From assembly GCA_029570375.1 (NCBI GenBank), contig JAKPXB010000046.1, positions 18,377 through 82,376 on the forward strand: a DNA stretch of 64,000 nucleotides. Direction: 5' to 3'. Under the pieces are notes generated by a model. The model had not been told where the DNA came from. It searched no databases and saw only the letters and a list, made by a program, of their open reading frames with translations. This document shows, one piece after another, positions 29,761-37,670 of this stretch. The position numbers and the translations under genes are program-made. Source of the DNA: Bacillota bacterium. Lineage in GTDB: Bacteria; Bacillota; Clostridia; Saccharofermentanales; DTU023. The first letter of the stretch is position 1, and each line of letters starts with the position of its first letter.

Positions 29761-30774
29761 CTAAATAGTGTCTGCGGTTGAATCGATTTCGGTGATAAAA
29801 AAACGCACGCCCGAAAAAGCCGGGCGAATCGCCGCAAGGCTTTCCTCACAATCTTTCCTGTCTGCAAATAAGGCAAAACACGAAGGCCCGCTCCCCGACA
29901 TCGAAACAACAGAAGCGCTCGTCGCGCGCAGCGCTTCCAGCAAAGAAGCTGTCTGCCCGTGCGATTCACTGATTACGGAGGTAAAATCGTTTTGCACGAG
30001 GGGCGCAATAGCTTTCAGCGATTGCCGGCTGATCGCTTTACGCCACGGCTCCTGCCTCATCGGCCTTTCGGCTCCGGTTTCGGAACCGAAACCGGACGAT
30101 CTTCGTTGATCGAGCATACGGAACGCTTCTTTTGTCTGAACAGCATGCGGGGGAACCGCGAGCAGTACAGAAACAGGAGACAGTTTCGGGAGGGGAGTCA
30201 TGATTTCCCCTACTCCTCCGCACAACCGCACACCACCGTATAGACAGAAGGGAACATCCGCACCGCATCTGAGCGCGATCTGTTCCAACTGAAGACATGT
30301 CATGCGGGGCAGCACCTCTCCGGGCCGATCGAGGATTCCCTCCTGTAAACCAGCATATAAAAATCGGAGTATCGCGGCGGCATCGGCGCTTCCGCCTCCC
30401 AGCCCCGCCGCCTCAGGGATGTGTTTATCTATCCATACCGCGAGTTGAACAGAGCCGGGATCAACACCGGCGTATTCAAAGAACATTTCCGCCGCGCGAT
30501 AACAGAGATTACCCTCGCCCCCGGGAACACTCTTCACATTCGACTCAACACGCCACAGGCGGCTGCCCGGGCAGGTATCGCTGCGGGGAGAACTCTTACC
30601 ATCCGGATTTTCAACAAAGCTGAACTCAACAGTTATGAGATCTGCCAGAGCAAGTGTCGTCATCACGGAGCGCAATTCATGCATCCCGTCCGTCCGGCGT
30701 CCGAATACCTGAAGAGTTAAATTGAGTTTTGCACGCGCCTGAACGCGCCCCCGATAAAATGGAAGTTTATCCAA
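29761..30774 (-). CDS. ispE: 4-diphosphocytidyl-2-C-methyl-D-erythritol kinase
   Basis: RAKLNLTLQVFGRRTDGMHEL, KHIPEAAGLGGGSADAAAILRFL, MSGSGPSCFALF. Confidence 0.93.
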   Translation of the reverse strand: MDKLPFYRGRVQARAKLNLTLQVFGRRTDGMHELRSVMTTLALADLITVEFSFVENPDGKSSPRSDTCPGSRLWRVESNVKSVPGGEGNLCYRAAEMFFEYAGVDPGSVQLAVWIDKHIPEAAGLGGGSADAAAILRFLYAGLQEGILDRPGEVLPRMTCLQLEQIALRCGADVPFCLYGGVRLCGGVGEIMTPLPKLSPVSVLLAVPPHAVQTKEAFRMLDQRRSSGFGSETGAERPMRQEPWRKAISRQSLKAIAPLVQNDFTSVISESHGQTASLLEALRATSASVVSMSGSGPSCFALFADRKDCEESLAAIRPAFSGVRFFITEIDSTADTI

Positions 30775-30780
30775 AATTAC

Positions 30781-31056
30781 TCAGTTTTCTTGTTGGAGCA
30801 GTAATTCAAGCTCCTCGTCGTTAAAAGCCACTTCTACCACTTTGGTAAGCAAGTCAATATAGCTGAAACAAACGTGTTCGCTGTACGTCGGACTGATGGG
30901 GCAGCAAACAGTAAACACATTTGATGAACAATTCTCCAGAAAACCCTGGTGGATAACCGTCCGACGGCGCCCACCATTCGATTTAAGCATGATGCGCTGG
31001 CCGAGTCGAGCTTCCAGATCAGCGCGGCAAGACGCCAAATCATTCTTTGCGATCAA
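30781..31056 (-). CDS. veg: Veg family protein
   Basis: LEARLGQRIMLKSNGGRRRTVIHQGFLENCSSNVFTV; gaggtg SD before TTG at 31056; adjacent to ispE as in Bacilli. Confidence 0.85.
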   Translation of the reverse strand: MIAKNDLASCRADLEARLGQRIMLKSNGGRRRTVIHQGFLENCSSNVFTVCCPISPTYSEHVCFSYIDLLTKVVEVAFNDEELELLLQQEN

Positions 31057-31286
31057 TAAATTCACCTCGAATTCCAGTTGCGATTTTGCAAATGCCGATA
31101 TCTCGCCATCAAACCGCATTATAGCTTATATCGGTGACTTTTGCAATTATCCGGATCAACCGCCGGGGCCCCGGATGAACGACAGATTCCGCGCGTATCA
31201 TAGAGCGGGCACGCCCCTTGCCGGACAATGCGTCTGTTGCTGGATTCTTTGAAACCGCCCGGCCGGTATCTCAGGCATGCACCGCG

Positions 31287-32396
31287 TCACCTGCTTAAAC
31301 ACTTCCTGACAATACCGCCCCCGAGCACACGATCCTCCCAATAGAAGACGGCGGATTGTCCCGGCGACACCACTCTCTGCGGATTCGGGAATATGACCGA
31401 GGCGTTCCCGCCGGCTCTTGTCGTGATACGAGCCGGCCGGGCGATTCCCTGGGAACGGATCTGCACCAACGCGTCAAAAGCCTCAGGAAGCGGGTCAATG
31501 GAAACGACGCCGCTTAATTCAACTGCATCGATCAGTGCGTCTTCTTCATACCCGAGGATAACCGTGTTGTTGGCAGTATCTTTCGAAAGAACGGTCATTC
31601 GCCTTCCGGTCGCTATTCCGAGCCTGCGGCGCTGGCCTTCCGAGAAGTGCCAGCTCCCGGTGTGTTCACCGATAATTTCACCTTCTGTATTGAGGAAAAA
31701 ACCCGGTGTGTCCTCAACGCCCTGTTCCGCCAGAAATGAGCGAAGCTTCGTATCGCCCAGGAAACAGATATCCTGACTATCGGAGGCCTGCGCGACACTG
31801 TCACCGAAAACAGATGCGATTGCCCGGATCTCGCTCTTTGAATACGATCCGAGTGGAAACAGTGTTCGGTTAAGTACCTTTCGGTTGAGCCGGTAGAGAA
31901 AATAACTCTGGTCTCTTTTCCTGTCAAGCGCCCGACAAAGGTAAGGCCGCACGCTATCGCCCGTCAGGCGCGCATAGTGGCCGGTGGCGATTAAATCGAG
32001 CCCTCTCTCTTCCGCCACTTTGAGCATAAGACGGAACTTAAAGTCCGGATTACAAAGAACACACGGATTAGGCGTCTCACCAACCCTCCACGACCGGACA
32101 AACGGACAGACAACGTCTCTGTAAAATGCTGAAGTGACATCCATCTCAATGTGATCAATCCCCAGCGATCGCGCCACATGCGCCGCGCGCTCATACGGTT
32201 CGGACTGCGTCTCTCCGTCCTTCCAGGTCCGAAGTGTCAAAGCGGTCACCTTATAGCCCGCACTCATCAAAAGCGCCGCCGCCGCCGCGCTATCGACACC
32301 TCCCGAAAGCCCCAGAAGGACAGAGGTTCCTCTGCTGTGTCTGTTCAAATCGCTGTCCATGAAAATATCGTAACTAAAAAACAGGGTAAAATGCAA
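31287..32396 (-). CDS. mnmA: tRNA-specific 2-thiouridylase
   Basis: LLGLSGGVDSAAAAALL, NPCVLCNPDFKF, ATGHYARL, SDSQDICFLGD; likely start MDSDLNR within the ORF. Confidence 0.95.
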   Translation of the reverse strand: MHFTLFFSYDIFMDSDLNRHSRGTSVLLGLSGGVDSAAAAALLMSAGYKVTALTLRTWKDGETQSEPYERAAHVARSLGIDHIEMDVTSAFYRDVVCPFVRSWRVGETPNPCVLCNPDFKFRLMLKVAEERGLDLIATGHYARLTGDSVRPYLCRALDRKRDQSYFLYRLNRKVLNRTLFPLGSYSKSEIRAIASVFGDSVAQASDSQDICFLGDTKLRSFLAEQGVEDTPGFFLNTEGEIIGEHTGSWHFSEGQRRRLGIATGRRMTVLSKDTANNTVILGYEEDALIDAVELSGVVSIDPLPEAFDALVQIRSQGIARPARITTRAGGNASVIFPNPQRVVSPGQSAVFYWEDRVLGGGIVRKCLSR

Positions 32397-32402
32397 ACAA
32401 GC

Positions 32403-32450
32403 GAAACGGGCAGGATTCCCATTGTCATACGGGATTCATCTGCCCGTTTC
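32403..32450. terminator. Hairpin (terminator/attenuator) upstream of mnmA
   Basis: gaaacgggcag...ctgcccgtttc 11-bp perfect arms at the end of the leader RNA region. Confidence 0.65.
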
Positions 32451-32752
32451 TTTGAGGTGTACTTTCAAAGTACGTCCTCCTTTCTTGTCCCTGCTCTAGC
32501 CACCTCGATGCCGGTTGGAGTTCGATAACTCCACGAACCATTCCGGCTGAAAGAACCTGTACTTCCACATTCACTCTCTGAGGTCTTCTGTTTCAATACC
32601 ATACCGGGTCTAGCAACCCACGCTGCAGAATCCTCTTTTTGCCCTGTGGCTGTGCGGCTTCTCGCGGGACACCTTGTTTCTGATTACTCCAACTTGTTAG
32701 AATCATATTGAGATTTGATTCATACACCCGTCTATGTAATCCATTAAGGTTA
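32403..32752 (-). ncRNA. Unassigned structured leader RNA or sRNA upstream of mnmA
   Basis: Promoter at 32758-32786, several local hairpins, terminal hairpin, no long ORF. Confidence 0.5.
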
Positions 32753-32757
32753 CTTGT

Positions 32758-32786
32758 ATCCTACCACGCGAAAAGCCAATTGTCAA
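32758..32786 (-). promoter_or_regulatory. Sigma-A-like promoter
   Basis: TTGACA (32781-32786) - 17 bp - TAGGAT (32758-32763) on minus strand. Confidence 0.7.
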
Positions 32787-32866
32787 TAATTATTCTGATT
32801 TTCTCATTATAAACCAATTATAATCGGGCAAAGACCGCTGCCGGTCTGCCAGCCGTCCTCCAACAC

Positions 32867-32898
32867 CGCCGTGCGTACAGTTCGGTACACGTCGGCTC
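32867..32898 (-). other. Possible relic of a group II intron 3' end (domain V-like hairpin), no RT ORF
   Basis: Minus strand gagccgacgtgtaccgaactgtacgcacggcggt resembles domain V stem-loops; an upstream aagtatcag/ctgatactt hairpin precedes it. Confidence 0.35.
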
Positions 32899-33025
32899 CA
32901 AACTTTACTTCACTTTAGCGTAACGATCCGAAAGTATCAGAGATCGGGCATTTGACTGATACTTCCCGCCGCCGGGCGCATAGCTGGCTTTCACACCGAG
33001 TTATTGTCCAGTTCGGGGGTACAAG

Positions 33026-33060
33026 AAAAAGGACAGAGAATTGTATTCGTTTCTCTGTCC
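33026..33060 (-). terminator. Intrinsic terminator after tRNA-Thr
   Basis: Minus strand ggacagagaa-n10-ttctctgtcc followed by ttttt; 10-bp stem. Confidence 0.85.
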
Positions 33061-33065
33061 TAAGA

Positions 33066-33141
33066 TGGAGCCTTTTGCCGGAATCGAACCGGCGACCTCA
33101 TCCTTACCATGGATGCGCTCTGCCTACTGAGCTAAAAAGGC
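33066..33141 (-). tRNA. tRNA-Thr(GGT)
   Basis: gcctttttagctcagtaggcagagcgcatccatggtaaggatgaggtcgccggttcgattccggcaaaaggctcca; anticodon GGT. Confidence 0.96.
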
Positions 33142-33221
33142 ATCTATTTCGCTGCCCGTCAATAATACAAAGGAATGGAGCGTTTGTCAAAGCGGGAGCG
33201 GGGGCAAAATCATGTCTCTAA

Positions 33222-33265
33222 TTGCAAAAGTAAATGCACATGGGAATTAGCATTTACTTTTGCAA
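33222..33265. repeat. Perfect 16-bp inverted repeat TTGCAAAAGTAAATGC / GCATTTACTTTTGCAA
   Basis: Arms 33222-33237 and 33250-33265, 12-nt loop; related to 140-184. Confidence 0.9.
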
Positions 33266-33331
33266 ACGGAGATGTGCATTTAGTTCTTGAAAGAATAGAG
33301 TCTATAAAATCCTGATGCATATCCCTTTCTC

Positions 33332-33355
33332 CATCGTCCCCCCGGGGGGACGATG
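33332..33355. repeat. 24-bp perfect palindrome CATCGTCCCCCCGGGGGGACGATG
   Basis: Read directly. Confidence 0.95.
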
Positions 33356-33466
33356 TGCATTTAGTTTTACAAACCCTTCTGCTCAGGCTCCTTCACGACA
33401 GTCCATTCGATAGAATAGTTCAGGGATTTGGATAGAAAACTGCGGCGCGCGGGAAGGAGGAATACC

Positions 33467-33604
33467 ATGACCCGTTCTTTTATTCAATTGACATTTTCCG
33501 AGCGACGCGACCTGGAACGCATGTTAGCGGAACGCAGGAGCGTTGCCCATATCTGCATTGCGTACAAATCTTCTCAAGCGATTTGTCCTCTAGTATTGTT
33601 TTGA
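33467..33604 (+). pseudogene. Truncated IS30-like transposase N-terminus
   Basis: SD gggaaggagg then MTRSFIQLTFSERRDLERMLAERRSVAHICIAYKSS.., HTH start typical of IS30 transposases, stop after 45 codons. Confidence 0.6.
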
Positions 33605-34252
33605 CTCGCCGTATTGGGATATAAAGTCCTGCTCCATCTCTTTGACAATTGACAGCATCTTGGACTTATCAAAGGAGCGAACGCTGTTGCCCGCCAGGAA
33701 TTTTTCTTTGAGGTTAAAAGTGACACCTTCCCCAAATGCGTTGCCTGCATTCAGCTCCTCTGGATCCACAAAGGCCATGACGATTTTCTCATCATAATAG
33801 TTAAGCGCTTCGTAGGCGTCGATGACCGAAAACTTACCGCCCTTCGTAGATATAATCAAGTCCAGCTGTGTCCCGCGTCCTGATTTTTCGTATAGAGAAA
33901 CGAGGTAATTATACTCCAGCGCAACGGCGACAGTGACATAGTATGTATCCTTATCCAATTCTTCCGGAGAGCTTATCTTTGTGGAGATGAAATAATTCGT
34001 TTTGCCGTTGGACATTCGCTCACAAAGAAACCGATGGATTCGTACTTTCTCTGTCAGGTATGTCGTAATGTTCTCGCCTTGCAGAAATTTCCCTATATTA
34101 TGATCTGTTCCCAAATCCCTGTTCTCGTAAAATGCCGTGACGAAGCGATCTACAAAATCAGGTAGATCCAGCATGTCAATTTCAGCCTTTTGGCAAGCAG
34201 GAAATAAGACAAGAATGATGGCAAGTATAAGGATAATGCCAATACGTTTCAT
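33590..34252 (-). CDS. Hypothetical lipoprotein
   Basis: Signal/lipobox MKRIGIILILAIILVLFPACQK. Confidence 0.65.
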   Translation of the reverse strand: MKRIGIILILAIILVLFPACQKAEIDMLDLPDFVDRFVTAFYENRDLGTDHNIGKFLQGENITTYLTEKVRIHRFLCERMSNGKTNYFISTKISSPEELDKDTYYVTVAVALEYNYLVSLYEKSGRGTQLDLIISTKGGKFSVIDAYEALNYYDEKIVMAFVDPEELNAGNAFGEGVTFNLKEKFLAGNSVRSFDKSKMLSIVKEMEQDFISQYGESKQY

Positions 34253-34674
34253 CGCGTGTAACCTCCTTTATTGATTATGCTGTTCTATCATGGAACTCTT
34301 TAACTGGCTTCGTTTGTCGTATCTCAATCCAACCAATGGCGCCGGCACTCATCAAGAATGAGAAGCAAGAAATAGTGTTATGTAGTAAATACTAATTTAA
34401 TTTTATAATGCAACTTGGAAACTGTCAAAGGCAAAATCATGTGTTGTCGTTAATGATTAATTGCAAAAGTAAACTGGACAGCTCGACGCGCGGGTTGTTT
34501 ACGGTTTGATCCTTTACGCGAATGCCGGTGCTTCGCGCTCCGCCTGCCGCGCGGGTCATTCTTTGTCGGAGCGATAAGATCAAGCCCCAGGATGCTTCGC
34601 TCCGCCCGCCGCGGTGATGCCGTACGGCAGCATCGCGGAGCGTGCGTTATAATCAGTAACAGCTGATTAGCTGA

Positions 34675-36123
34675 ATGTCGGAGGAAATGATTTTGAAACT
34701 GAATACTTCGTCTTACCTGCTGGGTAAGAAAGAACTTTTGAAAGAACTGGTTGAGCGGCTGGGCAGGGACTTCTCGTATGTCTCCGTGCTGGGCACTGAT
34801 GTGACGGGGATGACCTGGCGGGTCCAGACGAGCGGGATGACGCTGCGCCCCTCGAACGACGAGGAACGCGGCTTCGTGGTGCGCGTTTTTCAGGAATCGG
34901 GATTCAGCGAGTACAGCTTCAATAAGCTGGACGCGCAGACGATTGGCGAAGTGGTCCGGCAGGTGAAGCGGACGGCGGAACGGGATCGCGCCGTTTTTCT
35001 GAATCACGCGGAAACGCTTCCGTATCCGTCGGCTCCCGCGGATGAACCGCTTGAGCGGTCCTTCGTCCAGGAGGTGGAGAGCCTCCCTGAGCTTGCGGAT
35101 CCCGCGGAGGTGCTGAACCGCATGAAGGCGATTCATGACCGCGTCAAAGAAAAGCATGAGCAGCTGGTTCAGCTGATGCTGATGCTGACCTATACGCAGG
35201 TAAATAAAATCTTTCTCTCGAAGAACCGCGATCTCTACCAGAGTTATGTGTACACCAACGCGGCGTGCGCCGGGGTGGCGCGCGGCGAGGATAAGGTGGA
35301 GAGCGACTACGCTCCGGCGTCCGGCCTTTGCGGACTGGAACTGCTCGACCGCATGGAGGAGCTGGCAGAGAAAGCGGCCCGTCAGTCGGTTGAACTTCTC
35401 TCAGCCGAAAAGGTGCAGCCGGGCGAGTACGACATCATCTGCGATCCCGAATTTACCGGCCTGCTCGCGCACGAAGCGTTCGGCCACGGCACGGAGATGG
35501 ACATGTTTGTCAAGGACCGCGCCAAAGGAAGAGAATATATGAACCGGCGCGTGGGCTCCGATATGCTGATGATGCACGACGGCGCGACGGCCGCACGGGA
35601 AGTCTCCAGCTATCTCTTTGACGATGAGGGCAATCCCGGCAGCGATACGCTGATCATCGACCACGGCATTCTGAAGAGCGGGATGTGCGACGAGCTGTCC
35701 TCTCTGCAGCTCGGCGTCGCCCCGACGGGAAACGGCAAGCGAGAATCATACAAACGCAAAGCGTATACCCGCATGACGAACACCTTTTTCGACGAAGGGG
35801 ACGACGATCTCGAGGCGATGATTGCCTCGATTGAACACGGCTACCTGCTGGAAGGCCTGTCTTCCGGCATGGAGGATCCGAAGAACTGGGGATGCCAGTG
35901 CGTGGCGGCGAAAGGCCGTGAGATCCGCGACGGCAGGCTCACCGGCAGGCTGATCAGTCCCGTTTACCTGACGGGTTATGTACCAGAGCTGCTCGAATCG
36001 ATCAGCATGATCTCGCCCGGTTTGGAACTCTGCGGCTGCGGCTATTGCGGAAAAGGCTGGAAGGAGCGGGTGAAGACATCGACCGGCGGGTCTTACATCA
36101 AAATGAGAGGGAGGCTCTCCTAA
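34675..36123 (+). CDS. tldD: TldD family metalloprotease
   Basis: GLLAHEAFGHGTEMDMF (HExxxH), GNPGSDTLIIDHGILKSG; start could be 34687. Confidence 0.92.
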   Translation: MSEEMILKLNTSSYLLGKKELLKELVERLGRDFSYVSVLGTDVTGMTWRVQTSGMTLRPSNDEERGFVVRVFQESGFSEYSFNKLDAQTIGEVVRQVKRTAERDRAVFLNHAETLPYPSAPADEPLERSFVQEVESLPELADPAEVLNRMKAIHDRVKEKHEQLVQLMLMLTYTQVNKIFLSKNRDLYQSYVYTNAACAGVARGEDKVESDYAPASGLCGLELLDRMEELAEKAARQSVELLSAEKVQPGEYDIICDPEFTGLLAHEAFGHGTEMDMFVKDRAKGREYMNRRVGSDMLMMHDGATAAREVSSYLFDDEGNPGSDTLIIDHGILKSGMCDELSSLQLGVAPTGNGKRESYKRKAYTRMTNTFFDEGDDDLEAMIASIEHGYLLEGLSSGMEDPKNWGCQCVAAKGREIRDGRLTGRLISPVYLTGYVPELLESISMISPGLELCGCGYCGKGWKERVKTSTGGSYIKMRGRLS

Positions 36124-37427
36124 TGCTTCAATTGATTCTGGACAATCTCCGCGGGAGAGACGATATAAAAGACTGGATTCTGACGGAAAGCCGCCTGGAA
36201 TCCGCCGAACTGTTTTTTGTGCGGGACCGGCTCGACATGAACCGCCGCACGTCAATTCAAGAGTGTGAACTGCACGTGTACGTCGATTTTAACGAAGACG
36301 GCACAGCGTATACCGGCGACGCGGTCGCGCTGATCGGGCCGGATGACAGTCCGGAAGAGATCGGACGGAAGATCGACCGCGCTGTTTTTTCGGCCGGTCT
36401 GATCAGGAATCCCGCTTACCCGCTGCCCGGTCCGGGCAGCGCGGAGCCGATCATCAGGCAGGGATTCGACACGGTCGGCGATCTCGAAAAGCGGTTCGCC
36501 GGGCTGCACCGCCTCTTCTTCGGTTCATACGCCTATCAGGCGCGCGTGAATTCCGTTGAGATTTTCACCAAAGCGGGGACGAAACGCACGATCAGCTCGA
36601 AAGGGCTGGATGTGACGGAGCCGGTCAGCGAGTTCATGTTTGAACTGGTGACCGACACGGACACCGGCGCCGAACCCGTCGAGATATTCAGGATTTACAA
36701 CCTGACCTCGCAGGATGAGGAGGAAATCCGCGCGATCGTCGTGAAGCAGCTGATAGAGACGGAAGGGCGCGCCACGGCGCTCCCCTCGCCACTCATGGAA
36801 CACTGCCGCGTGATCATCTCCGGCGCGGAAGTGGAAGAATTCCTCTTTTACTATGTTTCGCACGCGACCGATTCGCTCGTGTACCAGAAAGTGAGCCGCG
36901 CCGCGCTGAACGAGCGCTTCGTGCCGGCAGGCGCGAAACAGACACTGAACATCCGGATGAATCCGGCGCTGGCGTCTTCGCCCGTGGCGCGCGCGGTCGA
37001 TGATGAGGGGAAAATCCTCCTGCCTTATCCGCTGTACGAAGACGGCGTCGTGAAGAACTTCCGGACGCACGCGCGCTTCAGCCACTACCTCGGGATGCCG
37101 CACATCGGTTTTGTTTCGACTTTTGAGGCGGAGGGCGGCGAGTGCTCTCTCGACGATCTCAGGAAGGATGATTACATCGAAATCCTCGCCTTCTCGTCAT
37201 TCCTGATGGACACAACGACGGGCGATTTCGGCGGCGAATTCCGGCTCGCCCGAATGGTCCGCGGCGGTGAAGTCAGTTACATCACCGGCGGCGCCATCTC
37301 CGAGAACATCAGCAAAGCCCAGCTGACCATGCGGTTCAGCCGCGAACTGCAAAACCAGAAATGCTCCCGCGTCCCCGCCGCCATCGTCCTTGAAGACGTC
37401 GCCATCACGGGAAAACCGATGTCATAG
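36123..37427 (+). CDS. TldE/PmbA family protein
   Basis: taATG coupling to tldD; DTTTGDFGGEFRLARMVRGGEVSYITGGAISENI. Confidence 0.88.
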   Translation: MLQLILDNLRGRDDIKDWILTESRLESAELFFVRDRLDMNRRTSIQECELHVYVDFNEDGTAYTGDAVALIGPDDSPEEIGRKIDRAVFSAGLIRNPAYPLPGPGSAEPIIRQGFDTVGDLEKRFAGLHRLFFGSYAYQARVNSVEIFTKAGTKRTISSKGLDVTEPVSEFMFELVTDTDTGAEPVEIFRIYNLTSQDEEEIRAIVVKQLIETEGRATALPSPLMEHCRVIISGAEVEEFLFYYVSHATDSLVYQKVSRAALNERFVPAGAKQTLNIRMNPALASSPVARAVDDEGKILLPYPLYEDGVVKNFRTHARFSHYLGMPHIGFVSTFEAEGGECSLDDLRKDDYIEILAFSSFLMDTTTGDFGGEFRLARMVRGGEVSYITGGAISENISKAQLTMRFSRELQNQKCSRVPAAIVLEDVAITGKPMS

Positions 37428-37493
37428 ACGGCGAGTCATTCCGGAGCAACGCGATCGTACACGCATCTGTCCGCAGACTGCCGGTTATTGAAG

Positions 37494-37670
37494 GCGCGGG
37501 GCTGTCTTCATACTTTTCGCTCTCACGGCTGAAAAGGAAAGTGCTGAGGCCTTTTCCCCGGAGACCGTGGACGCGCTGCGCGTACTGCTGGCGGAACTTC
37601 GCGGGGTTGGTATGCCCGAAAAGGATATGCTCCAGCTCTGCCAATCCATTTACAGGGAGGGAAGATCATG
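37494..37670 (+). pseudogene. Possible 5'-truncated ORF coupled to the downstream gene
   Basis: Open frame without a clear start: EKESAEAFSPETVDALRVLLAELRGVGMPEKDMLQLCQSIYREGRS*, stop overlaps ATG at 37668. Confidence 0.4.

Noticed and set aside
32403-32752. T-box leader upstream of mnmA
   Set aside because: gaggtggctagagc only partly resembles the T-box AGGGTGGNACCGCG, and the downstream gene is not an amino-acid or aminoacyl-tRNA synthetase gene.
34490-34670. GC-rich segment with repeated gcttcgc/ctccgcc words and palindrome tgccgtacggca
   Set aside because: Short imperfect repeats only; could not support a defined element beyond the nearby repeat copy.
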